A DNA stretch of 64,000 nt, taken from positions 1 to 64,000 of the forward strand of contig NZ_BAGC01000033.1 in the NCBI RefSeq assembly GCF_000308655.1. The letters run 5' to 3'. The DNA comes from Nocardia niigatensis NBRC 100131. Lineage in GTDB: Bacteria > Actinomycetota > Actinomycetes > Mycobacteriales > Mycobacteriaceae. A program made the position numbers and the translations under genes. Under the pieces are notes generated by a model. It was not told where the DNA came from. It saw nothing but the letters and a program-made list of their open reading frames with translations, and ran no database searches. Below, piece after piece: positions 16,321-26,100 of this stretch. How positions within the stretch are numbered: position 1 is the first letter of the stretch; every line of letters begins with the position of its first letter.

Positions 16321-16890
16321 GTGCGTATCGAAGCGGCCGACCTCGCCGACGTCCTGATCCTCATCCCGCAGCCGTTCCGCGACGATCGCGGCCTGTTCAC
16401 CCGTACCTTCGACGCCGAGGAGTTCGATGCCCACCTCGGCACGCCCGGGCTGTCGGCGAGTTTCGTGCAGGACTCGCAGTCCCGCTCGCACCGGGGCGTG
16501 GTGCGCGGCATGCACGGCCGCGCTGGGCGCGGTGAGGCCAAGCTGGTGCGCTGCGCGCACGGCGCGGTCCACGACGTGCTCGTCGACATTCGTCCGCAGT
16601 CGCCGACCTTCGGCCGTCAGCAGGCATTCCTGCTGGACGACACCGACTTCCGGCACCTCTACATCCCGCCGGGCTTCCTGCACGGCTTCCAGGCGCTCAC
16701 CGACGTGGCCGATGTCTGCTACCGCATCGACCGGCCGCACGACCCGGCCGAGGACCTGGGCGTCGCCTACGACGACCCGGACCTGGCCATCGGCTGGCCG
16801 CAGCCGGTGACCGTGGTGTCGGAGCGGGACGCGGGCGCGGGTTCGTGGCGTGAGCTGCTCGCCGCCCCTCACCTCATACCCCGGTCCTGA
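16321..16890 (+). CDS. RmlC-like dTDP-4-keto-sugar 3,5-epimerase
   Basis: A 189-residue cupin. FRDDRGLFTRTFDAEEF, SHRGVVRGMHG (catalytic His region), AVHDVLVDIRPQSPTFG and LYIPPGFLHGF follow the RmlC order. The GTG at 16321 lies 14 bp from the divergent methyltransferase start, so the two share a promoter region. Its 3' end overlaps the convergent epimerase gene by 17 bp. Probably C-3 and/or C-5 epimerisation of a keto-sugar nucleotide for this locus. The usual RGLHYQ reads RGMHGR, so specificity may differ. Confidence 0.82.
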   Translation: MRIEAADLADVLILIPQPFRDDRGLFTRTFDAEEFDAHLGTPGLSASFVQDSQSRSHRGVVRGMHGRAGRGEAKLVRCAHGAVHDVLVDIRPQSPTFGRQQAFLLDDTDFRHLYIPPGFLHGFQALTDVADVCYRIDRPHDPAEDLGVAYDDPDLAIGWPQPVTVVSERDAGAGSWRELLAAPHLIPRS

Positions 16891-17902
16891 TCCGGCGCAG
16901 GTCGTCGTCGAGTGCCCCGGCCGCTTTCAGCGACTCGAGGTGCGCCAGGCGCGTGAAGCGCTGGAAGAAGGCCTCCGAGGTGAGCCCGCGCGCGGTGTAC
17001 TCGCGGTACAGCTCCGCCGCGCCGTCGGGAATGCTCCATTGCGCCTCGAAGCCCAGTTCCTTTCGGGCCTGGGCGAAATCGACCCGGTAGGACCGCGGGT
17101 CCGCGCCGCTCTCGCCGGTGATGGCCAACGTGGATTCCGGGACCACGTCGACCACCGCCTGCGCGATCTGCGCGACGGTCAGGTTGTTGGCCTCGGTGCC
17201 GACGTTGTAGGCGCGGCAGTGGATTGCCTCGATCGGGGCTTCCAGACAGGTGGCGAACGCCTGCGCGATGTCCTGCGCGTGCACCAGCGGCCGCCACGGG
17301 GTGCCGTCGGAGAGGACCTTCACCTCACCGGTCAGCACGGCGTACCCGACCAGATTGTTGAGCACGATGTCGGCGCGCAGCCGCGGCGAGAACCCGAACG
17401 CGGTGGCGTTGCGCAGGAATACAGGGGAGAAGCCGGAGTCGGCGATGGCGGCCACATCGTCCTCGACCCGGACCTTCGACTCGGCGTAGGGGGTGAGCGG
17501 ACGCAGCGGCGCGTCCTCGGTCACCAGGCCGTCGCCGGCCGCCCCGTACACCGAACACGTGGAGGCGTACAGGAACCGGCGCACTCCGGCCGCTTTCGCC
17601 AGCCGGGCCAGCCGCACCGACGCGTGATGGTTGATGTCGTAGGTGATCTGCGGCGCCAGCGCGCCCAGCGGATCGTTCGACAGCGCCGCCAGATGCACCA
17701 CGGCGTCGAAGCCCGCCAGTTGTTCGGCCGTCACATCGCGCAGGTCCACACTGAGGGTGGGTGGTGCGGGCGGCGCCGCACCGAGCACGCATTCGGCGAA
17801 ATAGCCGCTGTCCAAGCCGGTCACCTCGTGACCGGCCGCCTGTAGCCGCGGCACCATGACGGTGCCCAGATATCCCTGATGCCCCGTGACGAGCACGCGC
17901 AT
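16874..17902 (-). CDS. NAD-dependent epimerase/dehydratase (extended SDR)
   Basis: A 342-residue extended short-chain dehydrogenase. VTGHQGYLGTVMVPRL is the NAD-binding GxxGxxG, VVHLAALSNDPLG follows, and the catalytic YASTCSVYG and PYAESK (Tyr-x-x-x-Lys) are intact. Sugar-nucleotide epimerase or dehydratase is expected. Last gene of the four-gene minus-strand unit, 2 bp after the PIG-L gene. Confidence 0.88.
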   Translation of the reverse strand: MRVLVTGHQGYLGTVMVPRLQAAGHEVTGLDSGYFAECVLGAAPPAPPTLSVDLRDVTAEQLAGFDAVVHLAALSNDPLGALAPQITYDINHHASVRLARLAKAAGVRRFLYASTCSVYGAAGDGLVTEDAPLRPLTPYAESKVRVEDDVAAIADSGFSPVFLRNATAFGFSPRLRADIVLNNLVGYAVLTGEVKVLSDGTPWRPLVHAQDIAQAFATCLEAPIEAIHCRAYNVGTEANNLTVAQIAQAVVDVVPESTLAITGESGADPRSYRVDFAQARKELGFEAQWSIPDGAAELYREYTARGLTSEAFFQRFTRLAHLESLKAAGALDDDLRRIRTGV

Positions 17903-17904
17903 TA

Positions 17905-18555
17905 CTATGCACCTCCGAAAGTGATGGTGGCCTTCTCGAGCAGAAACGCCTCGGCGTGCCGGGCGCGGCACTGCACCCCGCGCAGCCGGGACAGGGCCAG
18001 GAAGGACTGCTCGTCGAACCAGTCCCGATTGTGTTGCGAGGGATAATGTTTCAGCAACAGCGCGGCCTTGCGCTCCGCGCAGCCGGCGGGCAGCGGATGG
18101 AACACCGCCGGCTGCGGGGTGTCGTTCTCCCACTTGAGGATCTCGTACCCCAGGATCAGGTGGTCGCGGAACTCGGTGGGCGTCAGCTCGGCCAGCAGCC
18201 GGTGGTCCTGATGGGCGTCCGCACGCTGCGGCGCGAACACCACCTGGGCCGAGCTGTCGCGGCGCAGCGCTCCCACCGCGTCCTTGACCCGGGCCCAGTG
18301 CGCGGGTGCGTAACCGTCCGGCACATCGAGGATCCGCAGGTCGAGATCCGCTCCAGGACAGAATGATTCGAGTGCGGCGCGCTCCTCGTCGGCGCGCTCG
18401 GTGCCCGCGCCCGCCAGCACCAGAGCCCGTACCCGCAGGCCCGGCACGGACTCGGCCAGTGTCAGCAGGGTCCCGCCCAGGCCGATGGCGAGGTCGTCGC
18501 AGTGCGCCGCCAGCAGCGCGATCTCGGTGATCGCGCCGGTGTCCAGTCGGATCAT
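17905..18555 (-). CDS. PIG-L family deacetylase
   Basis: A 216-residue zinc-dependent de-N-acetylase fold. LLAAHCDDLAIGLGG is the metal motif (AHPDD in most members, Pro replaced by Cys) and ADAHQDHRLLAEL supplies the third ligand. Family members deacetylate GlcNAc-type substrates (MshB, GlcNAc-PI deacetylase). Overlaps the nucleotidyltransferase gene by 4 bp, so an amino sugar intermediate in this pathway is plausible. Confidence 0.85.
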   Translation of the reverse strand: MIRLDTGAITEIALLAAHCDDLAIGLGGTLLTLAESVPGLRVRALVLAGAGTERADEERAALESFCPGADLDLRILDVPDGYAPAHWARVKDAVGALRRDSSAQVVFAPQRADAHQDHRLLAELTPTEFRDHLILGYEILKWENDTPQPAVFHPLPAGCAERKAALLLKHYPSQHNRDWFDEQSFLALSRLRGVQCRARHAEAFLLEKATITFGGA

Positions 18556-19334
18556 GCGCTGCGCTGCTCCCACACCATCCACGGGCGGTCGCCCTGGAGA
18601 TAGCCGGCATCCAGTTCGGCACGCTCCTTGAAGGTGTCGGCGGGCTTCCAGAAGCCGTGATGCTGATAGCCGAACAGCCGGCCCTGCGCGGCCAGCGCAC
18701 CGCAGGCGTCCTCCACCAGATCCCCGCCGGCCGGCAGATGGTCGAAGATCTCCTGCGTCAGCACGAAATAGCCGCCGTTCTCCCAGATGGGCAGCCGCGA
18801 GACCGGGATGATGTTCTTGACCTCACCGGCGGAGTTCACGTCCACGCAGTGGAACGAGGACTGCGGCGGCACGATCATCATGGAGGCCGCGGCCCCGGAA
18901 TTCTGGAACTGGCCGATCATTTCGTCCAGCGGGGCGTCGGTGAGCACGTCGGCGTAGTTGGCCAGGAAGTAGCGCTCGCCCTCGAGGTGGCCGCGCACCC
19001 GGCGCAGCCGCTCACCGATGGGCGACTCCACCCCGGTGTCGACGAAGGTGATGGTCCAGTCGCTGATGTCGGACTGCAGCAGCTCCACCTTGCCGCCGCG
19101 GATGACGAAGTCGTTGGAGACCGACTCCTGGTAGGTGAGGAAGAAGTTCTTGATGTGGGCGGCGCCGTATCCGAGGCACAGCACGAAGTCCTTGTGGCCG
19201 AAATGCGCGTAGTAGCGCATGACATGCCAGATCAGCGGGCGCGGGCCCACCATCTGCATCGGCTTGGGGATCATGTCCTCGGTGCCGTTGCGCATCCGCA
19301 TGCCGTAACCGCCGCAGAACAGTACGACCTTCAC
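18552..19334 (-). CDS. Sugar-1-phosphate nucleotidyltransferase (RfbF-like)
   Basis: A 260-residue nucleotidyltransferase. VVLFCGGYGMRMR is the NTP loop, MIPKPMQMVGPRPLIWHVMR the Lys-containing signature, and YYAHFGHKDFVLCLGY is characteristic of glucose-1-phosphate cytidylyltransferases. Later FLANYADVLTDAPL and FHCVDVNSAGEV appear. The GTG start overlaps the upstream methyltransferase stop (GTGA). CDP-sugar formation is the best guess, though the base cannot be proven from sequence. Confidence 0.85.
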   Translation of the reverse strand: MKVVLFCGGYGMRMRNGTEDMIPKPMQMVGPRPLIWHVMRYYAHFGHKDFVLCLGYGAAHIKNFFLTYQESVSNDFVIRGGKVELLQSDISDWTITFVDTGVESPIGERLRRVRGHLEGERYFLANYADVLTDAPLDEMIGQFQNSGAAASMMIVPPQSSFHCVDVNSAGEVKNIIPVSRLPIWENGGYFVLTQEIFDHLPAGGDLVEDACGALAAQGRLFGYQHHGFWKPADTFKERAELDAGYLQGDRPWMVWEQRSA

Positions 19335-20608
19335 TTCGCTTGCCTTTCTGGCTGTGTGGATGCGGCGGCGTCGTCGAACGTCGCATGATGGAGGTGAGGG
19401 AGCGGGTAGACGATCTCGCCACCCCAGCCCCTGACATGGCGCAGCTGTGCGGTGATCTCCCGTTCCAGATTCCAGGGCAGCACCAGCACCACATCGGGGC
19501 GGTCGGCGTCGATCCGCTCCGGTTCGTGTATCGGGATGCGCGTGCCGGGTGTGAACCGCCCGTGCTTGTAGGGGTTGCGGTCGACGGTGTACTCGAGCAG
19601 GTCGGTGCGGATGCCGCAGTAGTTGAGCAGGGTGTTGCCCTTGCCGGGGGCGCCGTAGCCCACCACGCGCTTGCCGGATGCCTTGGCGTCCAGCAGGAAT
19701 CGCAGTAGATCCTGGCGCACGCGCTCGGTGTCGGGACGCAGTTCCAGGTAGCCGGCGACCTCGTGCAGACCGGCGTCGGCCTCGAGGCGCAGGACTTCCG
19801 CGACCCGTGCGGTCGGCGTACCGACACCCTCGGGGCGAGCCCAGACGCGCAGCGAACCACCATGTGTGCCAAGCAGTTCGCAGTCCACCACGGCCAGGCC
19901 GGCGGTCGCCAGGGCGCGCTGGGCCGACAGCAGCGTGTAGTACTGGAAGTGCTCGTGATAGATGGTGTCGAACTGGGCCAGCGCCACCAGGTTGAGGGCG
20001 TGGTGCACCTCGATGGACAGCCAGCCGTCGTCGGCCATGAGTGCGCGCAGCGACCGGGTGAAACCGAGCAGGTCGGGGATGTGGGCGTAGACATTGTTGG
20101 CCACCACCAGGTTTGCCGGTCCGTGGCCGGTGCGCACCCGGGCGGCCAGCTCCTCGTCGAGGAAGGCCGTCTCGGTGGGTACGCCCTTGTTCCGTGCTGC
20201 CGCACCGACATTCACTGAAGGCTCGATGCCCAGGCACGGGATGCCGGCGGCGACGGCGTGCTGCAGGAGATAGCCGTCGTTGCTCGCCACCTCAATTATG
20301 AAACTATTCTCAGTCAGACTTAGCTGCATGATTGCTTCGGCGACGAAGAGTTTCGCGTGCCGCACCCAGCTGTCCGAAAACGAGGAAAAGTAGGCATATT
20401 CCGTGAACGTTTCCTCCGGCGTGATGAGCGCCGGAATCTGTAGCAGCAGACAGTTTTCGCAGAGCCTCAGGTGCAGCGGATATGTCGGTTCCGGCAGATC
20501 CAGTTCGCCGGCGGTGAGAAATTTTTCGCAGGGCGGCGTCGCGCCCAGATCGAGAACGCTGCGCAGCAGATCGGAGTGGCACAGACGGCATTGCACGAAG
20601 TTCCCCAC
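19331..20608 (-). CDS. Sugar C-methyltransferase (NovU/TylC3-like)
   Basis: A 425-residue protein with an N-terminal zinc-binding CRLCHSD...CENCLLLQ module. The middle carries a SAM-binding FIIEVASNDGYLL and NNVYAHIPDLLGF, with IYHEHFQYYTLLS typical of this family. The C-terminal domain has RVVGYGAPGKGNTLLNYCGI. C-3 methylation of a keto-sugar nucleotide is the known activity of close relatives. First gene of the four-gene unit continuing into nucleotidyltransferase, PIG-L and epimerase, with overlapping junctions. Confidence 0.88.
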   Translation of the reverse strand: MGNFVQCRLCHSDLLRSVLDLGATPPCEKFLTAGELDLPEPTYPLHLRLCENCLLLQIPALITPEETFTEYAYFSSFSDSWVRHAKLFVAEAIMQLSLTENSFIIEVASNDGYLLQHAVAAGIPCLGIEPSVNVGAAARNKGVPTETAFLDEELAARVRTGHGPANLVVANNVYAHIPDLLGFTRSLRALMADDGWLSIEVHHALNLVALAQFDTIYHEHFQYYTLLSAQRALATAGLAVVDCELLGTHGGSLRVWARPEGVGTPTARVAEVLRLEADAGLHEVAGYLELRPDTERVRQDLLRFLLDAKASGKRVVGYGAPGKGNTLLNYCGIRTDLLEYTVDRNPYKHGRFTPGTRIPIHEPERIDADRPDVVLVLPWNLEREITAQLRHVRGWGGEIVYPLPHLHHATFDDAAASTQPERQAK

Positions 20609-21113
20609 CTTTCACCGAGTTCGGGCTGCCGGCGCAGCGCCGCACGACCTCTGGTCGGCTCGGTCCGGCCTTACGTTACAACAGGATTGGGTGGTGTTCG
20701 GAGGCCCGAGCAAGTGACCGATAGTGCCAAGGCAACCGGTTTTCTGCGACCCGCAGAACGGCGCGTCCGGTCGGCAACCGTTCGGGCCCTGCGGCGCACG
20801 GGTTTCGACCAGCTCACACGGCGTATCTTGTGTAGTGCAACCTGCGATTTTGCGAATAGGGAAAATAGGGGGAGAGGTGGGGATGCCGGTCGTCTCGGTA
20901 TCCGTTACTTTCCGGAAACGTTGTCGCCGTACGTGATACAACATGCGCGACGCCCGAGGTGTGTAACATTCGGCATCTGGCCACCGAAACACTCGGCGGC
21001 CGCTTCGGTTGTCATGGTCCTGAAAGCCCTTGGGAAACCGGCGTCAGCCCGTAGTGGAACTGATCAGCGGGGATCGGAACCGAGTTCTCCCGTGGGGGAG
21101 GTGCGTTCGTTTC
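20609..21113. other. Long divergent intergenic region
   Basis: About 500 bp between two divergent envelope genes. It is less GC-rich than its surroundings, especially 20820-20960 (ATTTTGCGAATAGGG, ATACAACATG), suggesting promoters for both directions. No ORF on either strand resembles a protein I know, and no RNA structure was recognised. A long 5' leader for the glycosylphosphotransferase gene is possible. Confidence 0.5.
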
Positions 21114-22625
21114 ATGAGTTACGAAATCTCCGCCGGTCGCGCCGTGCGCGCGCACCGGCCGCCGCGACCTGAGCCGCGCTCGGATCGTGAACGCTGGCAA
21201 GCGGATTACGCGCGTCGGCTATTTATTAGCGACTTGATCGTTTTAGTACTTTTCGTTGGATTTGCCCAATGGATTCGCTTCGGCGGTGCGGGGATGGAGC
21301 CGCCGTTGGCCTCCCAACTGCCGCTGGATGTGCGCTACACCATGGTGTCGGCGGTGCTGGTGCTGGCGTGGTCGATCACGCTGACCCTCAGCGGAACTCG
21401 TTCGCCGCGCGTAATCGGAAGTGGCACAGAGGAATACCGGCGCGTGGTGGCGGCGTCGCTGAAGTTGTTCGGCGGCATAGCCATTGTGTCGCTGTTGCTC
21501 CGGGTCGACATCGCCCGCGGCTATCTCGCCATCGCCCTGCCGCTCGGCATGATCGGACTGATGGTGGAGCGGCGACTGTGGCGGCGCTGGGTGGCCGCGC
21601 GCCGCGCCCGCGGCGACTTCCGCACCGCCATGCTCGTGGTCGGCAGCCCGGAGGCGGCCCGCGCCATGGTTGCGGCCTTCTCCCGGGACCGTGACTCCGG
21701 ATATCAGGTGATCGGGGTGTGCACCCGCGACGAGGGGGCGCTCACGGACTCCGCGCTGGAGGTCGGTGGCAGCGAAATCCCGGTTGTCGCAGACGATCAT
21801 GCCGTGATCGAGGCCGTCCGGCGTACTGGGGCCGACACCGTCGCGGTCACCGCCACCGACAATCTCGGCCCGGCCGACTTCCGTCGGATGGCCTGGGAAC
21901 TGGATGAGCTGGGCGCGGAACTGATCGTGACACCGGGTCTGGTCGACATCGCCGGCACCCGGCTCACCCACCGGGTGGTCGCCTCCATGCCCATGCTGCA
22001 CGTGGAGAAGCCGCAGTACGACCGCGCGAAGTCGATTCGCAAGGGTGTGTTCGACTTCTGTTTCGCCGTTGCGGCCCTGCTGGCCATCGCCCCGGTGCTG
22101 GCAGTGATCGCGCTCGCGGTGAAGGTCGACAGCCGCGGTCCGGTCTTCTACCTCTCCGAGCGGATCGGGCGGGACGGGCGGCCCTTCCGAATGATCAAGT
22201 TCCGCAGCATGTACGCCGACGCCGAGGCGCACATCAACGCGCTCATCGAGAGCAACGGCGGAAACCCGCTGTTCTTCAAGGTGCGCGACGACCCGCGGGT
22301 CACCTCGGTGGGCAAGCTGATCCGCAAGTACTCGCTCGACGAGCTCCCGCAGTTCTTCAATGTGCTGCGCGGCGAGATGAGCATCGTCGGCCCGCGGCCC
22401 CAGGTCCAGCGCGAGGTCGACTCCTACGACGGCGTCATGCGCCGTCGCCTGCTGGTGAAACCCGGCGTCACCGGTCTCTGGCAGGTCAGTGGCCGCTCCG
22501 ACCTGACCCCCGAGGACGCCATGCGCCTCGACCTCTCCTATGTCGAGAACTGGTCCATGGTCCTGGATCTGCTGCTGATCGCCAAGACGATCGGCGCGGT
22601 GACCAGGGGCGAGGGCGCGTACTGA
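21114..22625 (+). CDS. Polyprenyl glycosylphosphotransferase (WbaP/CpsE-like)
   Basis: A 503-residue membrane protein. Four or five N-terminal transmembrane helices are followed by a CoA-binding-like Rossmann segment (AMLVVGSPEAARAMV). After another helix (CFAVAALLAIAPVLAVIALA) comes the catalytic Bac_transf domain: GPVFYLSERIGRDGRPF, MIKFRSM, KYSLDELPQFFNVLRGEMS and GPRPQ. Such enzymes start envelope polysaccharides by moving sugar-1-phosphate from a nucleotide sugar to undecaprenyl/decaprenyl phosphate. I chose the ATG at 21114; GGGGGAGG is 13-20 bases upstream. It could use the nucleotide sugar produced by the neighbouring divergent operon. Confidence 0.9.
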   Translation: MSYEISAGRAVRAHRPPRPEPRSDRERWQADYARRLFISDLIVLVLFVGFAQWIRFGGAGMEPPLASQLPLDVRYTMVSAVLVLAWSITLTLSGTRSPRVIGSGTEEYRRVVAASLKLFGGIAIVSLLLRVDIARGYLAIALPLGMIGLMVERRLWRRWVAARRARGDFRTAMLVVGSPEAARAMVAAFSRDRDSGYQVIGVCTRDEGALTDSALEVGGSEIPVVADDHAVIEAVRRTGADTVAVTATDNLGPADFRRMAWELDELGAELIVTPGLVDIAGTRLTHRVVASMPMLHVEKPQYDRAKSIRKGVFDFCFAVAALLAIAPVLAVIALAVKVDSRGPVFYLSERIGRDGRPFRMIKFRSMYADAEAHINALIESNGGNPLFFKVRDDPRVTSVGKLIRKYSLDELPQFFNVLRGEMSIVGPRPQVQREVDSYDGVMRRRLLVKPGVTGLWQVSGRSDLTPEDAMRLDLSYVENWSMVLDLLLIAKTIGAVTRGEGAY

Positions 22626-22761
22626 CGCGAGGAAACCGAGCCCGCGGGCGCACACCGCCGACACGGTGCGCGCCTCGGCGAATCTCCTGCTACCGGTTGG
22701 GTTCTCACCATTTCCGCTCCCGTGGCAGACTTTCCGCGGACAGCCGCTCGGGGGAAGGATG

Positions 22762-23157
22762 ATGGTGGAACTGGTACTCGCGGTCGGGGCTTCCGACGAT
22801 GACGTCGAGGAGCTGCACTCGCTGTTCGAGGCGCTGGTCGAGGATGACGAACTGCGGCCGGCCCGCAAGTCGATCGAGCGATCGGCCACCCGGACCGGGA
22901 CACTCGGGGCGGAGGAGACCATCCGGATCGTCGTGGACTCGGCCGCGCTGTGTACCGCGCTGTCCACCTGTGTCGTCGCGTGGCTGCGGATGCGGCGTCC
23001 GAAACTGCGGTTGATGGTCACCGGCGCGGACGGCGCGAGCGCCGAGATCGACGCTACGGGCGCGCGGGCGGTGGATCAGGTGCACGTGCGCGAGGTCATC
23101 GAACTGGTGCGCCGATCCGGTCCCGTGGAGCGCGGAGCGGTGGATGACGCTTCCTGA
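22762..23157 (+). CDS. EACC1-like small protein of a conflict system
   Basis: A 131-residue protein that resembles 'effector-associated constant component 1' proteins of actinobacterial conflict systems. It has an N-terminal strand MVELVLAVG, a helix DDVEELHSLFEALVED, then a hydrophobic helix ALCTALSTCVVAWLRMRR and the hallmark strand pair LMVTGADGASAEIDA. No signal peptide. GGGGAAGG lies just before two adjacent ATGs; the second (22762) has the better spacing. Its last 14 bases overlap the start of the caspase/STAND gene, so the proteins are made together. Function unknown; thought to be an adaptor between sensor and effector. Confidence 0.7.
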   Translation: MVELVLAVGASDDDVEELHSLFEALVEDDELRPARKSIERSATRTGTLGAEETIRIVVDSAALCTALSTCVVAWLRMRRPKLRLMVTGADGASAEIDATGARAVDQVHVREVIELVRRSGPVERGAVDDAS

Positions 23158-26100
23158 TCCGGAAGCGACCCGTGCGGTTCTCATCGGGACCGCGAACTAC
23201 CACTCGGACTCGGGCTTCGAGTCGTTCCCGGAGATAGCGGCGAGCCTCGCGGACTTCGCCGAGTTCCTGCGGACCGCAACGGGAATCCCGGAGCGGCACA
23301 TCGAGGTGGTCCTCGATCCCTCGGACGGCCCCGCCATGGCGGCCCGCGTCACCGCGGCGGCACAGGCTGCCACGGGGTTGCTGATCGTCTACTACGTCGG
23401 TCACGGCGCCGTTGTCGACAACCAGCTTCACCTGACGCACACCGGATCCCGTGCCGACGAGGCGGACGTGACCGCCCTGGCGTACGCCATCCTGCGGGCG
23501 CGCATCAAGAAGGAAGCGCGCGGTCCCGTCGTCGTCATCCTCGACTGCTGCCACAGCGGCAAGGCCTTCGGGCGCGATGTGCTGGCCGCGGACGGCGACG
23601 CCCTCAGCGCCGCCACCGACATCGACGGCGCCTTCGTCCTGACCGCCACCGACGAGAAGTCCAAGTTCGCCCTCGCCAAGGGCGAGGGCGGCCGCACCGC
23701 CTTCACCGCGATGATGCTCGACATCCTCCGCACCGGGATGCCGACGAACGATCGATACCTCACGATGTCGGTGCTGTACCGCGAACTCCGCGACCGGCTG
23801 CCCGCTGCCAGCCTGCCCAAACCCAAAGCGCTGGAACGGGGTACGGCCGGGCGCGTGGCCCTGGCCGTCAACCCGCTGTGGTCGGGCCGGACCGAGTCTC
23901 CCGGGCTCCCACCCGCGGTCGCCACCGCGTACACGGCACAGATCCGCGACCTCGCCCCGTCGGACGGACTGCTCGACCGCGACACGGAGCTCGCCGAACT
24001 CGCCGACTTCTGCCACGGTAACGAGCCCTACGTGTGGTGGCAGGCCGGGCCCTGGGCCGGCAAGACCGCGCTGATGACCTGGTTCGCCCTGCACCCGCCG
24101 CCGAAGGTGCGCGTGGTGTCGTTCTTCATCACCTCTCGGCTGGCCGCGCAGGACGACCACAACGCGTTCACCGACGCTGTACTGGAACAGCTTTCGGCGC
24201 TCCTGCCGGATCAGGCCGCCGCGGTGGCGAGCGGGACCGTCAATCGGGACGCGCAGCGCCGGCATCTGCTCGCCCTGGCCGCGCAACGGGCGGACGAGAG
24301 CGGCGAACGGATCGTGCTGCTGGTGGACGGGCTCGACGAGGACCGCGGCAACCCCAGCATCGCCTCGCTGCTGCCGAAACGACCCCGGCCGGCCCTTCGG
24401 GTCCTCGTCTCCGGGCGGCCGAATCCCGCCCTGCCGCTGGATGTTCCGGCCAGTCATCCACTCCACCACTGCCGCCGCCGCGAAGTCGGCCGGTCCCGAG
24501 CGGCTTTCGACACCATCCAGGCCGCGCGCCTGGAGCTGCGTGGCATCCTGTACTCCGACAACGACCGGGAGATCCTCGGCCTGATCACCGCGGCGCACGG
24601 ACTGACCGGGGCCGAACTCGAGGATCTGACGGGTCTGCCCCCGTTCCGGATCGAGCGCATCCTGTCCGGCGTCACCGGCCGCACCTTCCGTGCGCAGTTC
24701 AGCCGATTCGCGCCCGGCCAGATCAATCTGCTCGCGCACGAGACACTGCAACAGGAGGCCGAAACCGCCCTGGGCCGTGCGCTTCTCGACGAGTACCGTG
24801 ACCGGATCCACGCCTGGGCGGCCAACTACCGGAACCAGGGTTGGCCGAGCGGTACGCCGCCCTATCTGCTCACCCGGTATTTCTCCATGCTGCGCGCACA
24901 AGGTGACACGGCGCGCATGACCGACCTGGCACTCGACACCGCGCGTCACGATCGGCTGCTACTGCTCACCGGCAGCGACCAGATCGCGCGGACCGAGATC
25001 GACACGGTGTCGGGAGTGTGGCTGGCGCAGCGGGATCCGGACCTGCTCGCGGTGAGTGAGCTTGCCATGCGGCGGCACCGCCTGACGCAGCGCGGCCGGG
25101 ACATTCCCGTCGAATTGCCCGCCGCACTGGCGCGAATGGGGGAGCTCGATCGTGCGCGGAGCCTGGCGGACGGCATGCTGCAGCCGAGTCGCCGCTTGCG
25201 GGCGAGGATCGGCGTGGTCTGCACACAGCTGCTCCCCGGCGAATCGCATCGCAACCTGGCCCTCATCGACTCGCTGCGAGAATCGGACACGCCTGCCCTG
25301 AGCGACCCTCACCTCGCGCACCTCACCGAGGCCCTGATCGCCGCAGCCGATATCGAGGGCGCGGAGCGGCTCGCCGACGAGATCACCACACCCAGGGAAC
25401 GGGTTCGCGTTCTGGCGCAGCTGATTTCGGTCTGGCGGCCGGTGGGAAGGCGTGCGGCGGTCGAGGCCGCGATGACCGAGATCGGCCGGCACGTCCAGTC
25501 GGCGGGACCGGCGCACCGGGTCGAGGTCTACCAGCACGCCGTGCGTGCCTACGCGGCGATCGGCGATCTCGACCGCGCGAACGAACTGGGCGCCGCCGCG
25601 GGTGTCGAGCTGCGAGTGACGGCACTGTGCGCTATCGCGCGATCACTGGTATCGCAGGGCAACTCGGAATCCGCCTCGGGCTACGTGCGGTCGGCGTTGT
25701 CGGCGGCACAGGAGATCGTCGGCCTGGTGACGCGGTCGCAGCTGTTGGCATCGATCGCCGCGGATCTGGTCGCGGCGGGGTTCGGCGACGACTTACGGGC
25801 ACAGGTTGACGACGTCGAGGCCGGAATCGCCGGATATTCGCGGCTCGCGGCGCATTCGGCGGTCGTACACCTGGTCGAGTGCCTGGTGACGCTCGGGGAG
25901 CCGGATCGCATCCTCGCGCTCGGCCGCCGGTTCGTCCGCGGGACGGACGCTCTCACTGTGTCGACCAGCGCATTGACGGCCTTCCTGGCCGCGGATCGGC
26001 CTGCGGATGCCCGGCGGCTCGCCGCGGAGATCGAACTCCGCGCGTATCAGCGCGTCGATCCGCGCGAGCGAGATCTCGCGCTCTACCACGTGGTCCGGGC

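Noticed and set aside
20612..20992. 126-codon minus-strand frame in the divergent intergenic region
   Set aside because: No ribosome-binding site, no family resemblance and atypical composition for a Nocardia protein.
23096..24949. 617-codon minus-strand frame over the caspase domain
   Set aside because: Overlaps the sense gene with clear catalytic motifs; no recognisable protein features.
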